A stretch of 26,627 nucleotides of DNA, from assembly GCA_964404765.1 (NCBI GenBank), contig CAYOLL010000077.1:1-26627 (forward strand), read 5' to 3'. Below are positions 12,801-20,214 of this stretch, one piece after another. The first letter of the stretch is position 1. Every line of letters begins with the position of its first letter. A program made the translations under genes and the position numbers. The notes beneath the pieces are model-generated. The model worked only from the letters and a program-made list of their open reading frames with translations, made no database searches and was not told where the DNA came from. The stretch comes from CAYOLL01 sp964404765 [NCBI: uncultured Gemmatimonadota bacterium]. Lineage in GTDB: Bacteria > 4572-55.

Positions 12801-14219
12801 ATGATCTATTTATGCGAAGAAAAGCAGTTGCAAGCTCTGCTCTCCACGCCCCGGGCCACCGCCGATGCGGACTACATCACCCAGCTTTATCGCAACCAAC
12901 AGGCCGGGGTCGGGCAAAATCCACTCTATCAATTGATCTGGCAGCCCATGGATAGCCTGTTGAGCGGCAGCAAAACCATCCACATTGCTCCTAGCGGGCT
13001 GTTGCACAAGGTCGCCTTTAGCGCCATTCCAGTCAACGACAGCCTGTGTCTGGCGGATAAATATAACATTCATCTGGTTAGCAGCACCCGTATCCTGGCC
13101 AAAGGTGTAAAGCCTGAGTTACGGCCCAACATAAGGTTCCTGAAGTGGATAGGACTTCACCAAAATGGAGCCTCTGTCTCCATTTTAGTCAAAAGTCTGG
13201 TGGCTTCCCTGTTACTGTTTGTCTTTTTTCGCAGCATCCACTTTTTCAAATCAAAGTGGTTTGTATTTGGCGGCCCGGCGGTTCTATTTGCGGTCATGGC
13301 CTGGTTTCTGATTAAACAAATATCGCCGACAGTTGAGTTGCCAACCGGTGATTTTAAGGCAACCCTGTATGGCGGCATCACCTACGATCTGGACGGTGTC
13401 GAAATGACGGCTATGGCCCGGCAATATCAACCGGCGCAGGACGCCCTTCTCACCACTCGCAGCGTCATAATACCGGAGGACAAACGGGGTTACGCCTGGT
13501 CATATCTGCCGGGCACGCTGTCGGAAGTCACCGGCATCGAAAAGCTGGCCAAAGGAAAAGGTATTGCTAGCGTCTTATACACGGGCAAGCAGGCCACCGA
13601 AGAGTCGTTTAAGCATCTGGCCGATGGCGGGAAATCGCCGGAACTGCTCCATATCGCCACGCACGGGTTCTTTTTCCCGGAAATCAAAGCCAAAAATGCC
13701 GATTTGAATAATATGTTTTCCAGAAGCGGGATCAAGCAGGTGAGCAGCGGGGGCGGTTCAAGCGGTTTTAGCGCATTTGGGGACGGGCCTTCCTTTACCT
13801 CGTCAGGCAATCCGTTGCTGCGGTCCGGCATCTTATTGGCCGGGGCCGGTCGCATCTGGAACAACGAGCCGGAACTGCCCGGCGTGGAAGACGGCGTTTT
13901 GACGGCCTCGGAAGTGTCCAATCTCAATTTGAGCCATACCCAATTGGTGGCGCTGTCGGCCTGCGAAACCGGGCTGGGCGACGTGAAAGGTTCGGAGGGC
14001 GTCTTTGGCTTGCAGCGGGCGTTCAAAATGGCCGGGGTGCGCTACCTGATCATGAGCCTGTGGCAAGTGCCGGACAGCCAGACCTCGGAACTGATGAATC
14101 TTTTTTACACTAACTGGTTTAGCGGCCAGACCATCAAAGCGGCCTTTAGCGCCGCCCAGCAAACCATGCGGGAAAAATACGATCCCTTTTATTGGGCGGC
14201 TTTTGTGTTGATTGAATGA
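9804..14219 (+). CDS. secreted TPR-CHAT protein 2 with transmembrane hairpin
   Basis: A 1471-residue paralogue of the preceding protein. It has the same signal peptide (differing only around residues 15-16), one TPR-like lead segment, and 18 kinesin-light-chain-type TPR units (58-813). The same linker and a CHAT domain follow, with putative catalytic His1287 (HIATHGFFF) and Cys1387 (LSACETGLG). Unlike the paralogue, about 90 extra residues lie between the first part of CHAT and the catalytic His. They contain two hydrophobic helices (about 1126-1146 and 1151-1171) joined by a short basic loop (RSIHFFKSK). By the positive-inside rule this loop is cytoplasmic, so the CHAT domain would stay periplasmic but membrane-anchored. 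GGAG precedes the ATG; the 135-bp gap from gene 1 contains no other gene. Proteolytic activity is inferred from family. Confidence 0.9.
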   Translation: MKTLTLLFIMTLSWLSFAHAQTWKELDQKVNEFFQKGDYKTTFEYINKALAQAEKEFGKENGNYATSLSDLASLYREMGNYTKAESLNIEALNIFKKPLGPDYHPFYATSLDNLATLYAIMGNYAKAEPLHIEALNIRKKALGTDHPDYARSLNNLADLYSKMGNYAKAEPLIIEAVNIFKKTLGPDHPDYTTSLNNLANFYCSMGNYAKAELLFSEALNIRKKASGTDHPEYVTSVNNLATLYQIMGNYAKAEPLYLEALDKLKKALGPDHPTYAVSLDNLASLYNNMGNYAKAEPLYIEALKIRKKSLGTDHPDYARSLNNVAVFYYNMANYAKAEPLHIEALNIRKKALGPDHPDYAASLNNLAALYRILGNYAKAESLFIEALDITKKVVGSDHPAYATSLNNLAGLYKEMGNYTKAEPLYIEALNSRKKGLGPNHPDYAQSLSNLALIYEEMGNYAKAEPLVIEALNISKKALGTDHPDYAALLNTSAIMYDHMGNYAKAEPLYIEASNIKKKALGPDHPNYATSLNNLANLYSEMGSYAKAEPLYNEALNIIKKAHGTDHPDYATSLSTLANLYSLMGNYAKAEPLIIEALNITKKALGTDHPDYATSLNNLAGLYYNLGNYAKAEPLYNEASNIWKKTLGPNHPDYAASLNNLAVLYKIMGNYAKAESLYIEAMNIRNKALGTDHPDYATSLDNLAGLYYKLDNYAKAEPLYIEAMNIRKKALEPDHSDYAGSLNNLAFLYNSMGNYAKAESLYIEALNIFKKALGPDHPDYATSLNNLANFYCSMGNYAKAEPLYIEANDNLNNQINKNFAFLSEKEKEQFLEHNINRFFKIYNSYFLTRKAQNPSITTVSYNNELAHKGMLLQNNMALRQAVYAGQDSVLIGAYEQFITLHKMLTQLYAKPIAERGMNTDSLETVANTLEKELMSKGQDLPGVEDLTGLSKIKWTDVRQALKADEAAIEFISFQYSDKNRLTDSTYYCALVVRQDSKQPDMIYLCEEKQLQALLSTPRATADADYITQLYRNQQAGVGQNPLYQLIWQPMDSLLSGSKTIHIAPSGLLHKVAFSAIPVNDSLCLADKYNIHLVSSTRILAKGVKPELRPNIRFLKWIGLHQNGASVSILVKSLVASLLLFVFFRSIHFFKSKWFVFGGPAVLFAVMAWFLIKQISPTVELPTGDFKATLYGGITYDLDGVEMTAMARQYQPAQDALLTTRSVIIPEDKRGYAWSYLPGTLSEVTGIEKLAKGKGIASVLYTGKQATEESFKHLADGGKSPELLHIATHGFFFPEIKAKNADLNNMFSRSGIKQVSSGGGSSGFSAFGDGPSFTSSGNPLLRSGILLAGAGRIWNNEPELPGVEDGVLTASEVSNLNLSHTQLVALSACETGLGDVKGSEGVFGLQRAFKMAGVRYLIMSLWQVPDSQTSELMNLFYTNWFSGQTIKAAFSAAQQTMREKYDPFYWAAFVLIE
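9975..12242 (+). repeat. TPR array: 18 coding repeats of about 126 bp
   Basis: Eighteen units; the first has 41 residues, the second 43 (an extra residue in LGPDYHPFY), the rest 42. The third residue of the unit tends to alternate (LGPD, LGTD, LGPD and so on), so part of the array probably grew by copying two-unit blocks of 252 bp. Unit 18 repeats the DNA of unit 4 (LANFYCSMGNYAKAE) almost exactly, another trace of internal copying. Confidence 0.92.
12468..12715 (+). repeat. 248-bp block identical to 8202-8449
   Basis: Second copy of the identical block shared by the two TPR-CHAT genes; it encodes the linker upstream of CHAT. Confidence 0.85.
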
Positions 14220-14295
14220 CAACCAGCTTTGTGCTTAACTTAATGAAATTGCATCTTAACCTATCAACCCAAGTTCGAAAACAGGAGTAAAATTT

Positions 14296-15753
14296 ATGAA
14301 AAAAGGTCTATTGTTCTCAAACGCTAACTCTTTGAATGTTAAAAGCGTTTCATTTCTCTTTTTGATTAGCTTCGTTCTTATGAATAGTTCTGCAAGTTTT
14401 GCGGAGCATGATTGGACAGCACAAATTTCCGGTTTTAAGCCAATGGTGGTCAATATAGAAGCCTCTTTCCAAATTGTGCTGGAGACGGATTCAAAGGGCG
14501 CTTTTTCCGCTACGGGTTTCATTGTTGATGCCGAGTTGGGAATTGTTGCCACTAACAAGCATGTGACGGGAGCGAGTCCTTCAAATGTGAAAGTACATTT
14601 TTATGATGGGAATTTCACTGAGGCTAAAGTTTTGTATTATGACCCTACGCATGACTTTGCTTTTTATCAAATTGACCCTAAAAAGGTCAATTTTTCACTA
14701 AAAGCGGTGAATTTAGGTTCTGGGAGAAATCTAAAAAGCGGGGATGAACTTTTATTGATTGGAAATAATGAGAAAGAAGAATATTCCATCAAATTTGGAA
14801 AAGTGGCAAATCTCAATGTCAATAAAGGGGATAGGCATTCAAGTTATATTCATACGACTTTTGACAGAACGGGTGGTTCCAGTGGCAGCCCGGTCTGGAA
14901 TACAAAAGGCGAAGTTGTGGCTATTCATGCGAGAGGCTCTGATGTCTCAAGTTTTGAATTACCAATTGAATACTTGAAAAATGCCTTGGCGTTACTTCAA
15001 CATCAACGACCTATTCAGAGAGGTGAAATTGGTGTTGATTTAGATTTGATTTCTATCGGTGAGGCAATTGAATATTATGGGTTTCCAGAAGCGTTACGTT
15101 CCAATTTCGAGGCATCGCTGGCGGGAACTCCTAAAGTGATGTTAGTTGAGTCTACTATTCCACGTACGACTGGCGCCGACTCGATAAGCTCAGGTGATAT
15201 TATCTATAATGTAAATGGGCAGTTGCTGAAAGATGATCTGTATACTTTTGATTATATTCTGAATAATAGCGTGGGTAAAAAAGTGATTTTAGATATTTAT
15301 CGTCATGGTAACCTGCTCAAAATTGAAATTCCCGTAGAGGATATGGAGACCTCAAAAGCCAATCGGTTTGCCCGTTTTGCTGGGGCGATCTTTCACGATA
15401 TTACACCTCATTTACGAAATATATATAGTTTTTCGGGAAGCGGTGTGTTTATGACCTACGCAGAACCGGGCAGTAGTTTTTCAGGTCTGTGGGGAACTCG
15501 TAAAAATGGCAATTCCGAAGTTGTTATCTCGGAGATCAATGGGTCAAAGATTAAAAACTTGGATGATTTTATTCAAGCATGCAGGGTATTTCCCGAACGC
15601 AAGAACACGTATGTAATTGCTAAAGATTTTACAACGATATATGGATTTAAACCGGAACGCATAACGATTAATCAAAAATACGGACCCCTTGGACTCTATG
15701 AACGGAATGATAAAACTCTTGATTGGGATAATGTTGAGTTAAAGTTAAAGTAG
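14296..15753 (+). CDS. secreted HtrA-like (S1C) serine protease with PDZ domains
   Basis: A 485-residue exported trypsin-fold protease. It has a hydrophobic signal segment (about 17-35, cleavage near SASFA-EHD) and a trypsin-like domain (about 50-215) with His89 (TNKHV), Asp120 (DPTHDFAFY) and Ser196 (GGSSGSPVW, the GxSGxP position). Two PDZ-like regions follow: about 265-350 (SSGDIIYNVNGQ) and 385-450 (SEVVISEINGSKI). DegP/HtrA relatives act in the periplasm in regulated proteolysis. It lies 76 bp after TPR-CHAT 2 on the same strand and is probably in the same operon. This makes it a candidate activator or substrate of the CHAT proteins, which is inference. AGGAG lies nine bases before the ATG. 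The gene is visibly AT-rich compared with ppc. It is too divergent from DegP to give a gene name. Confidence 0.85.
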   Translation: MKKGLLFSNANSLNVKSVSFLFLISFVLMNSSASFAEHDWTAQISGFKPMVVNIEASFQIVLETDSKGAFSATGFIVDAELGIVATNKHVTGASPSNVKVHFYDGNFTEAKVLYYDPTHDFAFYQIDPKKVNFSLKAVNLGSGRNLKSGDELLLIGNNEKEEYSIKFGKVANLNVNKGDRHSSYIHTTFDRTGGSSGSPVWNTKGEVVAIHARGSDVSSFELPIEYLKNALALLQHQRPIQRGEIGVDLDLISIGEAIEYYGFPEALRSNFEASLAGTPKVMLVESTIPRTTGADSISSGDIIYNVNGQLLKDDLYTFDYILNNSVGKKVILDIYRHGNLLKIEIPVEDMETSKANRFARFAGAIFHDITPHLRNIYSFSGSGVFMTYAEPGSSFSGLWGTRKNGNSEVVISEINGSKIKNLDDFIQACRVFPERKNTYVIAKDFTTIYGFKPERITINQKYGPLGLYERNDKTLDWDNVELKLK

Positions 15754-15783
15754 AAATCGAGCAAGCAATTGGAATTATGGGGT

Positions 15784-15801
15784 CACAAACTTCAGGTTGT
15801 G
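15784..15801. terminator. short hairpin after the protease gene
   Basis: CACAAAC and GGTTGTG pair with one mismatch around TTCA, 31 bp after the protease stop. No T-run follows. The rest of 15754-15895 has short palindromes (GTTTGCAAAC near 15838-15847, and a GTAGCGC word) but no gene. Confidence 0.3.
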
Positions 15802-15895
15802 TGTATATAAATCACGTAGCGCGAAGTTACGCAGTTGTTTGCAAACTGAAACTTGCTATTCCGGTTTTTGAATGGACTGAGACATAGAACTGAAA

Positions 15896-16252
15896 ATGAA
15901 ACGCATTCTTATAATTCGCTTTAGTTCATTGGGCGATCTTATTTTAACTACGCCGGTACTGGATAATCTTAAAGCCGCTCTGCCGCAGGTCGAGCTTGGT
16001 TTGGCGACCAAATCCGCATTTGCTGATTTATTCCGTTACGACCCGCGTCTGGCGCATCTTTTTCTGCTTAAGGCGGATAAAGGTCTTTGGCAGTTAGGGC
16101 GGGAAATTCGGGCCTGGCAGCCGGACCTGGTTATTGATCTTCATGCCAATCTGCGCAGCCGGTGGTTGTCGTTGCTGTTGGGGCGACCGCTGCGTCAGGC
16201 GCTCTTTCTGAGCATCAACGGGATTGCCGCGGCGATGCAAAGCACCGGTTAA
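15896..16252 (+). pseudogene. truncated glycosyltransferase family 9 gene fused to ppc tail
   Basis: Residues 1-97 match the start of a family 9 glycosyltransferase (ADP-heptose:LPS heptosyltransferase type). They include the N-terminal IRFSSLGDLILTTPVL, the motif DLHANLRSRWLSLLLG, and the alternating strands and helices of a Rossmann fold. Family members are about 340 residues, so the C-terminal sugar-nucleotide-binding domain is missing. From residue 98 the sequence becomes PLRQALFLSINGIAAAMQSTG, which is the end of PEP carboxylase. The junction is in frame, in a short shared word (CCGCTGCG). The 118-residue chimera cannot be an active enzyme of either family. It marks the right boundary of the inserted block. 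Confidence 0.85.
16187..16252 (+). repeat. ppc 3'-end direct repeat, right copy (attR-like)
   Basis: A 66-bp copy of the ppc 3' end ending in TAA. Amino acids are identical to 3013-3078, while five bases differ, all silent. Ten bases after the stop lies a GCAAAAT/ATTTTGC hairpin (16262-16277) that the left copy lacks. This suggests that the DNA to the right is the original ppc downstream region (inference). Confidence 0.85.
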
Positions 16253-16841
16253 AACGGAGTAGCAAAATTCATTTTGCAGGTCATTTGGGGTTGGGGGCGA
16301 GACGTTTTGAAGTGGATGCCCGATAGAAACATTCGGGCATGACAGACTGAAAGAGTGTTATACCATTACCAAAAAAGAATTACACGCGGCGGAAAAAACC
16401 TTAGGGTCTTGCAAGAGCTTACTCAAGAATGCGATCTACCATTTAAGACCCTTAGGGTTTGTGTGCAAATCAGTTTCAGTTTTGGTATTATACTCGTTAA
16501 AGGTTGATTTTTGATTTTTGCAGAAAAGACCCTTAGGGTTTACTCTACGACGATCCAGCAAATTTGCGGGTTTTCACCAATTTTGGACAGCAAACCCTAA
16601 GGGTCTGGAAATGCAACTTCTAACCCTTAATCAGTATATATAGATACAATTGAAGCTTGGCTTGGGATTGACCGGGGAACTGGATATTCTAAAAAAACTG
16701 TGCGGCGAAATTCTCGTAAGATAGCGTGATTCATTGGCCTGTCAACAAGAAATGCTTTGGTTTTCATACGCCGAACTTTGCGACAGTGTTCCTGTCCGCC
16801 GAAGGGAAACCACGGATCGTCTTTCACTATAAAGGACTTCT
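16253..16841. other. non-coding region rich in hairpins and short repeats
   Basis: No convincing gene is seen here. It contains two hairpins: GCAAAAT/ATTTTGC at 16262-16277, and ATGCCCGA/TCGGGCAT at 16316-16340. It also holds four copies of a 15-bp near-palindrome (next entry). The last 110 bases have open frames in two registers; one ends with TAA just before the RND start. I cannot match them to any protein family. They could be the worn tail of a lost upstream gene, such as the periplasmic adaptor expected beside an RND pump, but nothing confirms that. Confidence 0.6.
16396..16606. repeat. four copies of a 15-bp near-palindrome
   Basis: AGACCCTTAGGGTTT occurs at 16446-16460 and 16527-16541. 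Its inverse AAACCCTAAGGGTCT is at 16592-16606, with a 14-base variant (AAACCTTAGGGTCT) at 16396-16409. The copies form two inverted pairs, and each copy is itself nearly palindromic around ACCCT/AGGGT. This could be a REP-like or MITE-like element or a set of protein-binding sites. Confidence 0.75.
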
Positions 16842-19800
16842 ATGCTCAATCGCATCATCCGTTTCGTCTTGGACAACCAACTGCTGGTTGTCATCCTTTT
16901 TACGCTGACAATGGTCTGGGGCGGCTATGCCCTGTGGCAGTTGCCGGTGGACGCCTTCCCGGACACCACGCCGGTGCAGGTGCAGATCAACACGACCGCC
17001 CCGGCGCTTAGCCCGGTGGAAATCGAGCAGCAAATTACCATGCCGGTGGAATGGGCCATTTCCGGCCTGCCCGGTCTGCTGAGCGTGCGCTCCATCTCCA
17101 AGTTTGGCCTGTCGCAGGTGGTGGCCACCTTCAGCGACGACATCAATATCTATGACGCCCGCCAATTCATCACCGAGCGCATCGCCGGCGTGGAACTGCC
17201 CGACGGCATCGAGCGCCCGGAACTCGGCCCCATCTCCACCGGCCTGGGCGAAGTCTTCCACTACATCGTCCGCTCGGACAACCCGGAACGCACGCTGGAC
17301 GAACTGCGCACCCTGCACGACTGGGTCATCAAACCGGAACTGCGCAAAGTGCCCGGCGTGGCCGAAATCAACGCCTGGGGCGGCCACGAGCGGCAATATC
17401 AGGTCATTGTCTCGCCGAAGGCCTTAGTCAAATATCGCCTGGAAGTGGATCAAATCAAGACCGTGCTGCAGAGCAACAACGCCAACGTGGGCGGCGGCAT
17501 CGTCACCACGTCCGGGCAGGATTTGTTGGTGCAAGGCGTGGGCCGGGTCGTCACGGTCGAGCACATCGAAAATATCGTCATCCGCGCGGCAGGCGGCGTA
17601 CCGGTGCGCATCAAAGATGTGGCCACGGTGCAAATCGGCCACGAAATCCGGCGCGGAGCCGTGACTGCCCACGGCCAGGGCGAGGTCGTACTCGGCCTGG
17701 GCTTTATGCTCATGGGCGAGAACAGCCAGGACGTGACCATACGCCTGAAAGAACGGCTGGAGGCCATCCGCCCGTCTCTGCCACCGGATGTGATTGTGGA
17801 GACGGTTTACGACCGCACCGAATTGGTGGATCACGTCATCGACACGGTCAAGGAAAACCTGCTGTTTGGGGCGATTCTGGTGCTGGCCACGCTGTTTCTG
17901 CTGCTCAACAACCTGCGCGCCGGGCTGATCACCGCGCTGGCAATTCCCATGGCCATGCTTTTCGCCGTGCTGGGCATGACCGAAATGAGCATCGCCGCCA
18001 GCCTGCTCAGTCTGGGCGCGATTGACTTCGGCATCATCATTGACGGCTCGATTGTCATGACTGAAAATAACATGCGCCGCTTAGCCCAAATGCAGCGAAA
18101 ATTGGGTCGCATCCTGACTGCGCCGGAACGCCTGCAAAGCATCATTACTTCCAGCCAGGAAGTGGCCCGGCCTATCGTCTTCGGCCTCGGCATTATCGCC
18201 CTTGTTTTTGTGCCGGTCTTGACGCTGGAAGGCATCGAGGGCAAGATGTTTCAGCCTATGGCCTGGACGTTTATCTTCGCCATGATCGGGGCGCTGCTCA
18301 TCGCCTTGCTGCTCAATCCGATTCTGTCCTACCGCTTTTTGCCGACGCGGGTCAGCGAGGAGGAAAACTGGCTGATGCGCCAATTGCATCGCGTCTACGA
18401 AACGGTTTTGGATCGGACGTTAACCATGCGCCGCATGTTGCTGGCCGGGGTGACGGTTTTGCTGGTTGCCACTGCCGTCGTTGGCCTTCGTCTGGGCGGG
18501 GAATTTTTACCGCGTTTGCAGGAAGGCGCTTTCGTCATCAACCTGATTCGCCTGGCCGGTGTGTCCATCGAGGAATCCGTGGCCTACAACACCCGCATCG
18601 AGGCCATTTTGCAGGAAAAATTCCCGGACGAAGTGCGCGCCGTGTGGAGCCGCATCGGCACGGCGGAAGTGGCCACTGATCCCATGGGCACGGAATTGAC
18701 CGACATCTTCATCGCCCTCAAACCCCGCGACGAATGGCAAAAAGCGCATACGCAAGCCGAACTGATCGCCGCAATGGAGCACGAACTGCACGATCTGCCC
18801 GGCATCAACATGATTTTCACCCAACCGATTGAATTGCGGGTCAACGAAATGGTGGCCGGGATTCGCTCTGACGTGGGCATCAAAATCATCGGCGACGATT
18901 TCGACGAATTGGTGCGCCTGGGCGATCAGGTCAGCTTGATTTTGGGCGCGATTGCCGGCACCGCCGACCTGTCGGTGGAGCAGATTACCGGCCAGCCCAT
19001 GCTGGAAGTTAAAGTGCTGCCGGACGAACTGGCCCGTTACGGCATGCCGACCGATCACGTGCTGGAAATGGTGGAACTGTTGGGCAACGTCCCGGTCGGC
19101 GATGTGTTCGAAGGCCAGCGGCGTTTTCCGCTGACCATGCGCCTGCCGGATGAATACCGCACCGATGCCGACGCCTTCGCCAATATGCTCATCCCGACCG
19201 AGGCCGGGCCGCTGCTGCCGCTCAATAAAGTGGCCGAGGTGCGCCAGACCGAAGGCCCGTCCACCATCAACCGCGAATGGGGCCGCCGCCTGATCAAAGT
19301 GCAGACCAACGTGCGCGACCGCGACGTGGCCACCTACGTGGAGGAAGCACAAGTCCGCATTGCCCGGGAAGTCAAGCTGCCGGCCGGGTATGTCATCGAA
19401 TGGGGCGGGCAGTTCGAGAATCTGGAGCGAGCCAAATGGCGCTTTATGCTGGTCGTACCGCTCACGCTGATTTTGATTTTCGTGCTGCTCTACTTCAGCC
19501 TCAAGCAGTTGCGCGACGTGCTGATTATTTACGCCAGTATTCCGCTGGCGGCCATCGGCGGGGTGATGGCCCTGTGGCTGCGCGGCATTCCCTTCAGCGT
19601 CAGCGCGGCGGTCGGTTTCATCGCCCTGAGCGGCATTGCCGTGCTGAACGGACAAGTGCTCGTCTCGGCCATTCGCGGCTTGCTGGATGAAGGCCTGGCG
19701 CTGGGTCAGGCCGTCAGCGAGGCGGCCAAGCAACGCCTGCGCCCGGTGTTGGCCACGGCCATTACCGACGCCGCCGGATTCATCCCCATGGCCATTTCCA

Positions 19801-19943
19801 GCGGCGTGGGCGCAGAGGTGCAGCGACCGCTGGCCACCGTCGTCATCGGCGGTTTGGTGACTTCGACGCTGTTGACGTTGGTGGTGTTGCCGGCGCTGTA
19901 TCAGATGTTTGGACGTGAGGGTGATAAGCACATTGCTGGATAA
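16842..19943 (+). CDS. heavy-metal RND efflux pump, CzcA/CusA type
   Basis: A 1033-residue inner-membrane proton-driven transporter of the HME-RND family, which exports metal cations through a tripartite complex. It has the usual layout of a first helix (about 10-30), a large periplasmic loop with GLGEVFHYIV, a helix bundle, a second periplasmic loop and a final bundle. The helix-4 motif AIDFGIIIDGSIVMTEN carries Asp395, Asp401 and Glu408, which match the proton-relay residues of CzcA (D402, D408, E415). The metal cannot be told from sequence. AAAGGA is five bases before the ATG. Neither a periplasmic adaptor (CzcB/CusB) nor an outer-membrane factor (CzcC/CusC) gene is adjacent, which is unusual. 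Codon use is GC-rich. Confidence 0.93.
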   Translation: MLNRIIRFVLDNQLLVVILFTLTMVWGGYALWQLPVDAFPDTTPVQVQINTTAPALSPVEIEQQITMPVEWAISGLPGLLSVRSISKFGLSQVVATFSDDINIYDARQFITERIAGVELPDGIERPELGPISTGLGEVFHYIVRSDNPERTLDELRTLHDWVIKPELRKVPGVAEINAWGGHERQYQVIVSPKALVKYRLEVDQIKTVLQSNNANVGGGIVTTSGQDLLVQGVGRVVTVEHIENIVIRAAGGVPVRIKDVATVQIGHEIRRGAVTAHGQGEVVLGLGFMLMGENSQDVTIRLKERLEAIRPSLPPDVIVETVYDRTELVDHVIDTVKENLLFGAILVLATLFLLLNNLRAGLITALAIPMAMLFAVLGMTEMSIAASLLSLGAIDFGIIIDGSIVMTENNMRRLAQMQRKLGRILTAPERLQSIITSSQEVARPIVFGLGIIALVFVPVLTLEGIEGKMFQPMAWTFIFAMIGALLIALLLNPILSYRFLPTRVSEEENWLMRQLHRVYETVLDRTLTMRRMLLAGVTVLLVATAVVGLRLGGEFLPRLQEGAFVINLIRLAGVSIEESVAYNTRIEAILQEKFPDEVRAVWSRIGTAEVATDPMGTELTDIFIALKPRDEWQKAHTQAELIAAMEHELHDLPGINMIFTQPIELRVNEMVAGIRSDVGIKIIGDDFDELVRLGDQVSLILGAIAGTADLSVEQITGQPMLEVKVLPDELARYGMPTDHVLEMVELLGNVPVGDVFEGQRRFPLTMRLPDEYRTDADAFANMLIPTEAGPLLPLNKVAEVRQTEGPSTINREWGRRLIKVQTNVRDRDVATYVEEAQVRIAREVKLPAGYVIEWGGQFENLERAKWRFMLVVPLTLILIFVLLYFSLKQLRDVLIIYASIPLAAIGGVMALWLRGIPFSVSAAVGFIALSGIAVLNGQVLVSAIRGLLDEGLALGQAVSEAAKQRLRPVLATAITDAAGFIPMAISSGVGAEVQRPLATVVIGGLVTSTLLTLVVLPALYQMFGREGDKHIAG

Positions 19944-19996
19944 AGTAACCTGATGAACTCATCACAAGCCTCCCATATTTTGAGCTTACATTGGCA

Positions 19997-20145
19997 TCAA
20001 ACACGCTGTAGAAAATTTTCCGGCACAAATATCTTGCGGATACGGAAATGGAGCGGGCTTTCCACCAGGACAATGGCCTTCAGATTTTCCATGCCCGCCA
20101 CAAACCACGGTTTTTGACAGGCCGGGACTTGTTGGATCCATTCCG
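19997..20145 (-). pseudogene. C-terminal fragment of the 117-residue NTase-partner gene
   Basis: The last 46-48 residues (from EWIQQVPACQKPWFVAGMEN to the stop) of the protein encoded at 25336-25689, with about 90% DNA identity over 20008-20145 versus 25347-25484. Most differences are transitions. Protein differences include AIVLVESPLHF for AIALVESPLYF and FLQRV for FLHRA. The front 70 residues are absent; the homology starts abruptly at 20145. It lies between the convergent RND gene and TonB-dependent receptor gene, and is very probably a remnant. Homology to the complete copy is in direct orientation. Confidence 0.85.
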
Positions 20146-20165
20146 AAAACCGGAAACTACCTTTT

Positions 20166-20181
20166 AACCGTTTTAACGGTT
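20166..20181. terminator. AACCGTT/AACGGTT hairpin
   Basis: Seven-base arms with a TT loop lie about 35 bp past the stop of the receptor gene and right of the gene fragment. There is no strong T-run on either side, so this is a modest candidate terminator or simply a palindrome. Confidence 0.35.
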
Positions 20182-20214
20182 TAACCTTCCAAGTCCTGTA
20201 ACTCAACCGACCGT

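Noticed and set aside
6273-14219. TPR-CHAT proteins as Csx29 of a Craspase (type III-E CRISPR) system
   Set aside because: No gRAMP (Cas7-11) gene or CRISPR array is present, and both proteins start with secretion signals, which does not fit a cytoplasmic RNA-guided protease.
18507-19931. A 474-codon open frame on the minus strand
   Set aside because: It is antisense to the RND pump gene, has a His/Gln-rich low-quality composition and no family match.
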